Below, piece after piece: positions 58,298 through 64,000 of a stretch of DNA of 64,000 bases. The notes beneath the pieces were generated by a model that searched no databases, had not been told where the DNA came from, and worked only from the letters and a program-made list of their open reading frames with translations. Origin of the DNA: Streptomyces spiralis (GTDB lineage Bacteria > Actinomycetota > Actinomycetes > Streptomycetales > Streptomycetaceae); NCBI RefSeq assembly GCF_014654675.1, contig NZ_BNBC01000013.1, positions 128,116 through 192,115 of the forward strand, written 5' to 3'. Every line of letters begins with the position of its first letter. The first letter of the stretch is position 1. A program made the translations under genes and the position numbers.

Positions 58298-58370
58298 CCT
58301 GCTCAACGGCCCCTGAACTGGTGGATCGGTCGGGCGCAGTCTGCATGTCCCCGTACCGTGGTCGCCCGGT

Positions 58371-58412
58371 GTCCCCGTGATTTCCCGCTCGATCGGGCAC
58401 GGGAGGGGCACG
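58371..58412. repeat. 42-base imperfect direct repeat, copy 1
   Basis: It begins GTCCCCGTGATTTCCC and ends GGCACGGGAGGGGCACG. It matches 60531-60572 at 35 of 42 positions by my hand alignment, same orientation. It lies 73 bases beyond the tRNA-Ser scar. Confidence 0.6.
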
Positions 58413-58508
58413 CTCCCCACCCCTTCGGCCCGGCGAGCCTGCGGCTGCTCCTGTGTTCCTTACAGAGGCACGGGAACGCCGGTCAACGGCAGGCGGCAAT
58501 ATGACCAA

Positions 58509-58985
58509 ATGGTCGACGACGAGAACACGCGCTTCGGGCTGCCGCGGGGAGCGACAGGCTTCTACCGGCCGAAGGAAGGTCCACTTCCCGAAACCGACCT
58601 GCGGACTTTCCGAGGTGCTCTGTACGCAGCCGCTCGCGCCGCTGGAGGCACGGTGGGCCAGGTTGAGTCGCAGGCATACCCTCGCACGTTCCACACCGCG
58701 TCGGTCGTCGATGCCACGGGCGAGCGCATCATCCTCTGCCACGCTTATCACCCCTGGATCGCGTTCGCTCAGGAACGCAGGGACTGGTACAGCGAGGAGT
58801 TCGTCGCACCGCCACCCTGGGCCGACACCTTCACGCACGCTGGGTTCGTGGTACTTGATCCCCAGCGGCTCACCACGCCTCTTTCCGACCTGGACACCTC
58901 GGTGCTCACGCAAGGCGAGTGGCGCCAAATTCGCTTCTACGGCATCGCCTCGTTGGGCGGAGTGATTTTCAACGCATGGGACTGA
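58509..58985 (+). CDS. hypothetical protein, family not recognised
   Basis: A 158-residue soluble protein with even amino-acid use. It has many aromatic residues (YHPWIAFAQERRDWYSEEF, PPPWADTFTH, WRQIRFYGIASLGGVIFNAW). It has no signal peptide and no membrane segment. Its composition is that of a real folded protein. The ATG at 58501 leads a different, worse frame; ATG 58509 has no strong ribosome site. It lies between two tRNA scars and has no partner gene nearby. An immunity-type small protein is one possibility but is not supported by a motif. Confidence 0.7.
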   Translation: MVDDENTRFGLPRGATGFYRPKEGPLPETDLRTFRGALYAAARAAGGTVGQVESQAYPRTFHTASVVDATGERIILCHAYHPWIAFAQERRDWYSEEFVAPPPWADTFTHAGFVVLDPQRLTTPLSDLDTSVLTQGEWRQIRFYGIASLGGVIFNAWD

Positions 58986-59258
58986 TGAGCGAGGTCAGCC
59001 GTGGGTGGGCTGCGGTGGGATGTCTGAGGCCGTTCACCGCGTGCATGCCGGACCACCGACGAAGTTGACCAACCTAGGCGCACCGTCGCGGTCGGCCCCG
59101 AACGACGGTGAATGAGACGGGAAGCGAGAGGGGACGCCACTTCTGCGTCTCCCACTCCTTCCTGGTTGACGGCGTCGACCGTCACTCGGTCCCTCAGCGC
59201 GCCGGACCGGCGCAATTTACAGATGCGCATGGCAGGGCCGGGTCCGTAGCGTGGCCGC

Positions 59259-59591
59259 ATGCCGAAACCTCAGCACATCGTGCACATCACCGAGCGCTCT
59301 CTGTGGGAGACGGCCCGTGAGTCCGGCACCTACGAGATGTCCACCCGCGGCCGCACACTCCAACAGGAGGGGTTCGTCCACTTCGCCACCCGCGACCAGC
59401 TCCCGCGTATCGCGGCCTTCCTCTACGGCGACTATGAGGGCCCCGACGAGTTGGTGGTGCTGGTCGTGGACCCGGCCCGGCTCGATGTCCCGCTGAGGTA
59501 CGAGGCCATGCCGCCGAACGGCGAGGAGTTCCCGCACGTGTACGGGGCAGTGCCGGTCGAGGCCGTGGTGAGCGTCGAGCCCTGGGGATGA
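59259..59591 (+). CDS. DUF952 protein
   Basis: A 110-residue DUF952 protein (IVHITERSLWETARESGTYE, QEGFVHFATRDQLPRIAAF, LVVLVVDPARL, EEFPHVYGAVPVEAV). The His in GFVHF and the Arg in DPARL are conserved in the family, which has an ADP-ribosyl-transferase-like fold but no established activity. ATG 59259. It stands alone in the accessory stretch. Confidence 0.9.
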   Translation: MPKPQHIVHITERSLWETARESGTYEMSTRGRTLQQEGFVHFATRDQLPRIAAFLYGDYEGPDELVVLVVDPARLDVPLRYEAMPPNGEEFPHVYGAVPVEAVVSVEPWG

Positions 59592-59768
59592 GCGGACAGG
59601 GAGGGGTGCGCCGCCGCTTGGTGTTGGGTGATGACCGACGGGCAGGCCCTAGATGTGCTGTCCCGGGACGTCGGTGACACGCGTGCTGGGTGCTTGAACA
59701 GGTGAGGGCCTTCTGGGTGAGGTAGATGTCAATGGCCCCGGACCATGATCGGTTCGGGGCCCTTTGGC

Positions 59769-59813
59769 TGGTGCCCCCGGCAGGATTCGAACCTGTGGCA
59801 CCCGCTTTAGGAG
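59769..59813 (-). pseudogene. 3' half of a tRNA-Arg (CCU), integration scar candidate
   Basis: On the minus strand it starts at the anticodon loop CTCCTAA (anticodon CCT), then stem AGCGG, a variable region, T-arm around TTCGAAT, acceptor strand CGGGGGC, discriminator A and an encoded CCA. Upstream (higher coordinates) GATCGAA replaces the expected CCGCT, and no D-arm or 5' acceptor is found. It is a second tRNA 3' half within 1.5 kb of the Ser one, on the opposite strand. Confidence 0.8.
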
Positions 59814-59917
59814 TTCGATCCAGCAGCCGTGTGCTTGGTGATACTCGCCGTCTTCGCGACAGGATAAATACGGTCGCGTGCGCCCGCGTCTGGTGTCGTC
59901 GATGTCAGGCTTGGATG

Positions 59918-60172
59918 TCAGGGACCTGGTGCGGGTCGCTGTGGTTCTTGCTGCACAGAGCGCCTACTGGATCGATGGCGTCTCCGCCACTGGCGCACCC
60001 TCTCGACCACCGCCACGGCGCCGATGAGCGCGCCCACCCTCACGGCGGAGTCGGCGAGGTCCTCCGGTCCTCCGAGGACTCGGGCCAGACCCCATCCGGC
60101 AAGTGACAGGGCCGGCCAGACGATGAGCACGGTGGGCGCGAGTCGACGCCGGTGCGGTGTGTTGTCGGCCAT
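59918..60172 (-). CDS. small membrane protein, hypothetical
   Basis: An 84-residue protein. Two hydrophobic stretches (APTVLIVWPALSLAGWGLA and AVRVGALIGAVAVVERV) are followed by a basic tail (WRRRHRSSRRS). The composition fits a two-segment membrane protein with a cytoplasmic Arg-rich end. ATG 60172 has no strong ribosome site. Function unknown. Confidence 0.45.
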   Translation of the reverse strand: MADNTPHRRRLAPTVLIVWPALSLAGWGLARVLGGPEDLADSAVRVGALIGAVAVVERVRQWRRRHRSSRRSVQQEPQRPAPGP

Positions 60173-60585
60173 GAACTGAGGTTACTGGTTTGATCCCTGG
60201 GCAAGTCCGTACGGTTGTGCGACGTTGAAGGACCAGATGGCGATCAGACCTCTTCGTCCCGAAGCAACTTGCGCTTGGTCTCGGCCTCGGGCCGGGGTGC
60301 CTCTCACCTCGGCGGGTGGTCCGCAGGCGTCCGCGCTTGTTCGCGTGTGTACGTCGGCGTTGTCACGCAGTTGGACACTCAGGGCGACGGTTCTCCGTTC
60401 CAGTCCTAACGGTCAGCTCCGCTCGGCGGGCTGGTCCATCCAAGCGAAGGCGTCTGCTGCGATCACCTGTGTGACCTGTGGATTCCCTGCCCCGGGTGGC
60501 GTGGGGGGGTACGCACATGGCGACCCCCGATTCCCCGTGAGTCCCCGCCCGTTCTGGCACGGGAGTGGCACGACATCTTGCCGCG
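60173..60585. other. no supported gene; contains copy 2 of the 42-base repeat
   Basis: Open frames on both strands are Arg/Ser-rich or cross in-frame stops. One minus-strand frame ends with ADAFAWMDQPAERS, which reads like the end of a real protein, but nothing upstream supports a gene. The right end contains the second copy of the imperfect 42-base repeat (60531-60572). Confidence 0.35.
60531..60572. repeat. 42-base imperfect direct repeat, copy 2
   Basis: It begins TTCCCCGTGAGTCCCC and ends GGCACGGGAGTGGCACG. Same orientation as copy 1 at 58371-58412, with 7 differences by hand alignment, 2.16 kb apart. Confidence 0.6.
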
Positions 60586-60705
60586 TCACCAGGACTCGGC
60601 CTGCAGGAACAGCGTGATCATCTCCGCGAAGAACCAGATGGAGAACACCAGACACGCAAGCCACAGCCCCCGCAAGACCCAGCGAGCCTCCCGTCGTATG
60701 CGCAT
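60586..60705 (-). CDS. 39-residue single-segment membrane peptide
   Basis: ATG 60705 to TGA 60586 on the minus strand encodes 39 residues: a basic start (MRIRREARWVLR), one hydrophobic segment (GLWLACLVFSIWFFAEMITL) and a short tail. The positive-inside start and the good hydrophobic run look like a real small membrane protein. A GGGGG run is about 15 bases upstream of the ATG, which is far. No family is recognised. Confidence 0.45.
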   Translation of the reverse strand: MRIRREARWVLRGLWLACLVFSIWFFAEMITLFLQAESW

Positions 60706-61164
60706 GAGCGGATCATCCCCCGTCGCGTCCTAGGCTGTCACCGGCCCAGTCTTCCCATCCCACCACTCACCCCGGCTCCCATCCCGTCCGCCGTCGACCC
60801 AGGCAGAGCCCGGGCGGTCTTGACCGGCCTTGTCCGAGCGCACAGGCATGCTCGGTCCCGACGGGCCACGCTACCGGCGCTGCCTCCACGATCGATGCAG
60901 CTGTCGAGGTGCCCGTTGTCCCTGGAAACCGCTTGACTCGTCGTAGATGCCGCGAGGTGAAAACGAAGGGCCCCTGACCACGTTCCCGCTGGGATGTCCC
61001 GCGAGCCCGGTAAGGCCCAGTCCCTTGCACTGTGGCAATGCGCCGCCGAGCGTTCGACGATCGCCGGCTGGGCCGCAACGACGGCGCCACGTCCGAGACG
61101 TCTCGCGAGACGGGGAGCGGCGTACAGGGCCCAGGTGCAGGCTGGATGGTGGAGGTGGGTTGCG
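60706..61164. other. intergenic, promoter region of the SpoIIE-type gene
   Basis: Between the small minus-strand peptide and the multi-domain regulator. Frames crossing it are Arg/Ser-rich shadows. A TTGACTCGTCG sequence at about 60932 is a possible -35, but I see no matching -10. Nothing else is supported. Confidence 0.3.
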
Positions 61165-63246
61165 GTGGCGCAAAACGAAGCCGTCTCGCCGGGTGAGGGC
61201 GCTGCAGTACTGGAAGCTTTGTTCCACCGGTCGCCCACCGGCCTGCTGATCTTGGACACGGAGCTGCGCATCCTGCGGATCAATCTCACCAGGCCGGCTC
61301 TGCACCAGGCGCCTACGGAACAGATCGTGGGTCGACACGTCACCGACGTGTATGACCTCTCCGCACCCGGTGAGGTGGAGGCGATGCTGCACAGCGTGCT
61401 GGAGAGCGGCGCCCACGAAGAGGGACGCCTCGTGGCGGTACGTCCGAAGGGTGCGCCGGGGCCGGAGTACCTGTTCTCCGTCTCAGCATCTCGGCTGGAG
61501 GACTCGCAGGGGAGGATCTGGGGAGTGCTGACGGAGATGCTCGATGTCACCGAACGCGAAAAGGTGGGCGCCCGCATACGTGTCCTCGGCTCGGTGCGCG
61601 AGCACGTGGGGCGGACCCTCAACGTGGTCGCCACCTGCCAGGAACTGGTGCAGGCAGTGGTGCCGGACCTCGCCGACATCGCCGTGGTGGAAGTGGTGGA
61701 CGCCGTGGTGCGCGGCGAGGAACCTCCGGCAAGCCCTCTGGGACCGGAGGCGCCACTGCGCCGCGTCGCCTTCGGTCACAGCGGCGGCGAGGAGCAGATC
61801 GAGGCACATCCGGTGGGCGACGTGCGCGCCCTGCCGTTCTCGACGCCTTACGCCCAGACGCTGGCCGACCTCAAGCCCCGTCTCGTCCCCCTGGGCCCCG
61901 ACACGCCCTGGCTGGCAGCCGACCCGCCACGCGCCGAGGCGATCCGCGCATCCGGTGCCCGTCTCCTCATCACGGCACCGTTGACGCTGCGTGGAACCGT
62001 GCTGGGACTGCTGAGCCTGTACCGCACCGACCAGGCCGACGTGTACGACAAGGGCGATGTCACCCTCGCCGTCGCAGTGGCCGCACACACCGCGCTGTGC
62101 ATCGACAACGCCCGCCGCTACACCCGCGAACACACCATCGCTCTGACGGTCCAGCGTCACCTGCTGCTGCCCCACCCTGACCCGCAGACCACCATGGAAA
62201 CCGCGCACCTGCACGTGCCGGGCGAGGTGGGGGGAGGCAGTGGGTTCGACACGTTCGCCCTGTCCGGCGCCCGCACTGCACTGGTGGTCGGCGAAGTCGC
62301 CGGCCAAGGCCTCCATGCGGCCACCACCATGGGACAGATAGGGACCGCCGCCCGCTCCCTGGCCGCTCTTGACCTGGAGCCCGACGAGCTCCTCGCCCGC
62401 CTCAACGACACCGTCATAAGCCTCGCCGGGGAACGCGCAGCCCTGCCGTCCAGCGACCCCATGCCCCTCACCGGAAGCTGCTCGTACGCGGTCCACGACC
62501 CGCTCGCCCAGACCTGCACCATCGCCCTGGCAGGCCATCCCCCACCCGTCATCGCCCATCCCGACGGGACCACCGAGATGCCCGACCTGCCGGCCGGACC
62601 TCCTCTGGGCACTGCCGAGGGACCCCCCTTCGCAGCCACCACCGTCTCTGTCACCGACGGCAGCGTCCTCGCCTTCTACACCGCGTCATTGCTGCGCACC
62701 TCACCGTCACTGGGCACCCTCCAACGGGTACTGGCCCATCCTGAGCGGCCACTGCAGGATCTGTGCGATGACGTGCTCTACCGGCTGCGGACCGACACCC
62801 GCCACAGCGACGTCGTCCTCCTCCTCGCCCGCACTCACCCGTTCCCCGCCGACCGGCTCGCCGCGTGGTATCTCGACGCCCATCCCCAAGCTGTTGCTGC
62901 GGCGCGTGCCCACGTCCGCCACCAGCTCATTCTCTGGGGAGTCGATGAGGGGACCGCCTACACCACCGAAATGATCGTCAGCGAGCTGGTCACCAATGCC
63001 GTCCGTTACGGCACCCCGCCTGTCCAGTTGCAGCTCATCAAGGACCGCACCCTCACCTGCGAAGTCCATGACAGCAATTCCCTCGCGCCACGGCTGCGCC
63101 ACGCGAAGACCATCGACGAAGGCGGGCGCGGCTTGTTCATCATCGCCCAACTCGCACAGAACTGGGGCGTCCGCTACACGCTCGACGGCAAGACCGTCTG
63201 GGCCGAGCAGGCCCTCCCTCCCGCAACCACAGCCCCTCCCCCGTAG
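61165..63246 (+). CDS. PAS-GAF-SpoIIE-like-HATPase regulator with altered phosphatase site
   Basis: A 693-residue multi-domain protein. A PAS domain covers about residues 14-130 (FHRSPTGLLILDTELRILRI), a GAF-like domain about 145-315, an SpoIIE/PP2C-like domain about 325-555 and an HATPase about 570-685 (EMIVSELVTNAVRYG, DEGGRGLFIIAQLAQNWG). Such proteins combine an RsbU-like phosphatase with an RsbW-like kinase to control STAS proteins. Here the usual GGDWYD metal motif reads GGGSGFD (about 356-362) and GDVxGHG reads GEVAGQG (about 376-382), so phosphatase activity is doubtful. GTG 61165 follows GGAGGTGG; the frame stays open upstream to 60994. Confidence 0.85.
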   Translation: MAQNEAVSPGEGAAVLEALFHRSPTGLLILDTELRILRINLTRPALHQAPTEQIVGRHVTDVYDLSAPGEVEAMLHSVLESGAHEEGRLVAVRPKGAPGPEYLFSVSASRLEDSQGRIWGVLTEMLDVTEREKVGARIRVLGSVREHVGRTLNVVATCQELVQAVVPDLADIAVVEVVDAVVRGEEPPASPLGPEAPLRRVAFGHSGGEEQIEAHPVGDVRALPFSTPYAQTLADLKPRLVPLGPDTPWLAADPPRAEAIRASGARLLITAPLTLRGTVLGLLSLYRTDQADVYDKGDVTLAVAVAAHTALCIDNARRYTREHTIALTVQRHLLLPHPDPQTTMETAHLHVPGEVGGGSGFDTFALSGARTALVVGEVAGQGLHAATTMGQIGTAARSLAALDLEPDELLARLNDTVISLAGERAALPSSDPMPLTGSCSYAVHDPLAQTCTIALAGHPPPVIAHPDGTTEMPDLPAGPPLGTAEGPPFAATTVSVTDGSVLAFYTASLLRTSPSLGTLQRVLAHPERPLQDLCDDVLYRLRTDTRHSDVVLLLARTHPFPADRLAAWYLDAHPQAVAAARAHVRHQLILWGVDEGTAYTTEMIVSELVTNAVRYGTPPVQLQLIKDRTLTCEVHDSNSLAPRLRHAKTIDEGGRGLFIIAQLAQNWGVRYTLDGKTVWAEQALPPATTAPPP

Positions 63247-63631
63247 CCGCCGGCTTGTCACGACAGGCGTCGTTCGGCGCCTGTCCGGGAGTTCCCGCGT
63301 CACCGTCCCACAGAACGTCCACCTCAGCGAGGCGGGCAATCGGGACCGGAGCCTGCCAGATGCGATGGGTGTCGCGGCGGCCGGAGGGGAGCCGGCGCAT
63401 ACGGCCGCCCGCGTCGCGCCCCGTCCGTCCGGCGTTCAAGCGGCCGACAGGGCCTCGTCTCCCCTGCGGCTGGCCGGTCGGGTATGCATCGGCCTGCCCG
63501 GCAGCCTTCGCCTTGCGAGTGCCCTGCGCGGAGGCCCATCCTGAAAGAGGCATGCCGACCACCGTATGGACCGAGCGCAGACGGCTGCGGAACTTGCGGG
63601 GACCGCGGCCCGCGCGGGGAGCGGGTTCCTG
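63247..63631. other. intergenic before the ferredoxin gene
   Basis: About 385 bases without a supported gene. Frames on both strands are Arg/Ala/Pro-rich. The region should hold the promoter of the ferredoxin/reductase pair. No repeat or hairpin stands out. Confidence 0.3.
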
Positions 63632-63859
63632 ATGAGGCTTGTCGTCGATCTCAACCGGTGCCAGGGATTCGCCCAGTGCGTCTTTCTCGCCCCGGACGTC
63701 TTCTCCCTCCACGGGGAAGAAGCGCTGCTGTTCTCGCCCCGCTTCGACGAGGCACAAAAGGACCGGGTGGAGAAGGCCGCTGCCGCCTGCCCGGTCCAGG
63801 CCATCCTGGTCGACTACTCCGACGAGCCGACCAAGGGTGTGCAGCCTCATGTCGGCTGA
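63632..63859 (+). CDS. [3Fe-4S]-type ferredoxin
   Basis: A 75-residue ferredoxin of the actinobacterial P450-partner type: CQGFAQC, then APDVF, and later AACPVQAI. The three Cys (CxxxxxC and CP) are those of a [3Fe-4S] or labile [4Fe-4S] cluster. It passes electrons from a ferredoxin reductase to a monooxygenase. ATG 63632 follows GGGGAGCGGG. The reductase begins 11 bases before its stop. A P450 could lie beyond the window. Confidence 0.85.
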   Translation: MRLVVDLNRCQGFAQCVFLAPDVFSLHGEEALLFSPRFDEAQKDRVEKAAAACPVQAILVDYSDEPTKGVQPHVG

Positions 63860-64000
63860 CACGGACGTCGAGGTCCTGCGGCGTCAGGGCCGCGTTGTCG
63901 TGGTCGGTGCGTCGCTGGCCGGTCTGCGTGCGGCGGAGACGCTGCGCGAGCAGGGGTTCACCGGATCGCTGACGATGATCGGCGATGAGCCGTACGAGCC
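63849..64000 (+). CDS. FAD-dependent ferredoxin reductase, N-terminus only
   Basis: ATG 63849 opens a frame to the window edge (50 residues seen): a short leader and then the FAD Rossmann fold VVVVGASLAGLRAAETLREQ, with MIGDEPYEP. This is the start of the NAD(P)H:ferredoxin reductase family (rubredoxin/ferredoxin reductase-like). It overlaps the ferredoxin gene by 11 bases, so the two are coupled and make an electron-transfer pair. The rest is outside the window. Confidence 0.85.
   Translation, partial: MSADTDVEVLRRQGRVVVVGASLAGLRAAETLREQGFTGSLTMIGDEPYE

Noticed and set aside
58064..58420. Minus-strand protein with a GVGFEPTVARAT-type stretch
   Set aside because: This stretch is the antisense translation of the tRNA-Ser 3' half, a known source of false proteins.
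58230..59830. Two complete tRNA genes
   Set aside because: Both start at the anticodon loop; the D-arm and the 5' acceptor strand are missing, and the anticodon 5' strands do not pair.
59726..60106. Plus-strand protein with a PPAGFEPVAPA-type stretch
   Set aside because: This is the antisense translation of the tRNA-Arg 3' half and has no domain beyond it.

Overview
The window is one continuous piece of high-G+C actinobacterial DNA. Codon third positions are almost all G or C, GTG starts are common, and ribosome sites are of the GGAGG type. Recognisable genes place it in Streptomyces: afsK, afsS and afsR lie close together, and a full-length fused FO synthase (fbiC) follows. It looks like the central chromosomal region that carries the pleiotropic AfsK/AfsR/AfsS antibiotic regulators.

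Layout. 1-4 kb: a zinc-finger anti-sigma factor (cut by the window edge) coupled to an ECF sigma factor, then a STAS anti-anti-sigma protein, a four-EF-hand calcium protein and an HATPase anti-sigma-type kinase. 4-12 kb: a GlxA/AraC regulator divergent from an MFS transporter, a flavin monooxygenase, two GNAT acetyltransferases, a PdxH-like oxidase, a TetR regulator and a two-domain VOC protein. 12-19 kb: afsK, which carries an apparent one-base insertion in a C7 run, then a secreted Ser/Gly-rich protein, afsS with NVHAT-type repeats, and afsR. 19-30 kb: a PHP phosphoesterase, fbiC, a secreted YkuD-like protein, a large STAND NTPase/TPR protein next to a degenerate ADP-ribosylglycohydrolase homologue, and a sodium:solute symporter. 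30-42 kb: an XRE/DUF397 pair, a GPP34 protein, a D,D-carboxypeptidase with a very long low-complexity N-terminus, a polytopic membrane protein, glutathione peroxidase, an ArsR-like regulator divergent from an MFS exporter with paired palindromic operators, and small membrane or secreted proteins.

42-46 kb: a CBS protein and an arsenic cluster. The cluster has arsR, an aquaglyceroporin and arsC on the minus strand and a divergent arsM, with no Acr3 or ArsB pump; a GYD-domain gene follows. 46-55 kb: two similar ABC-2 exporter modules, each beside its own two-component system but of different families (OmpR type versus NarL type). One permease carries a large jelly-roll-like extracytoplasmic insert. 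55-61 kb: a more degraded accessory stretch with an ABC-transporter remnant, a methanethiol-oxidase/SBP56 gene, two truncated tRNA 3' halves (Ser-UGA and Arg-CCU) that look like integration scars, a diverged 42-bp direct repeat and small orphan genes. 61-64 kb: a PAS-GAF-SpoIIE-HATPase regulator whose phosphatase metal ligands are substituted, then a [3Fe-4S]-type ferredoxin overlapping the start of a ferredoxin reductase.

Themes that link the genes: partner-switching control (anti-sigma, STAS, HATPase, SpoIIE-like), phosphorylation control of secondary metabolism (AfsK to AfsR to AfsS), and metabolite or toxicant export with dedicated regulators. No CRISPR array, rRNA, complete tRNA, complete insertion sequence or PKS/NRPS cluster was seen.
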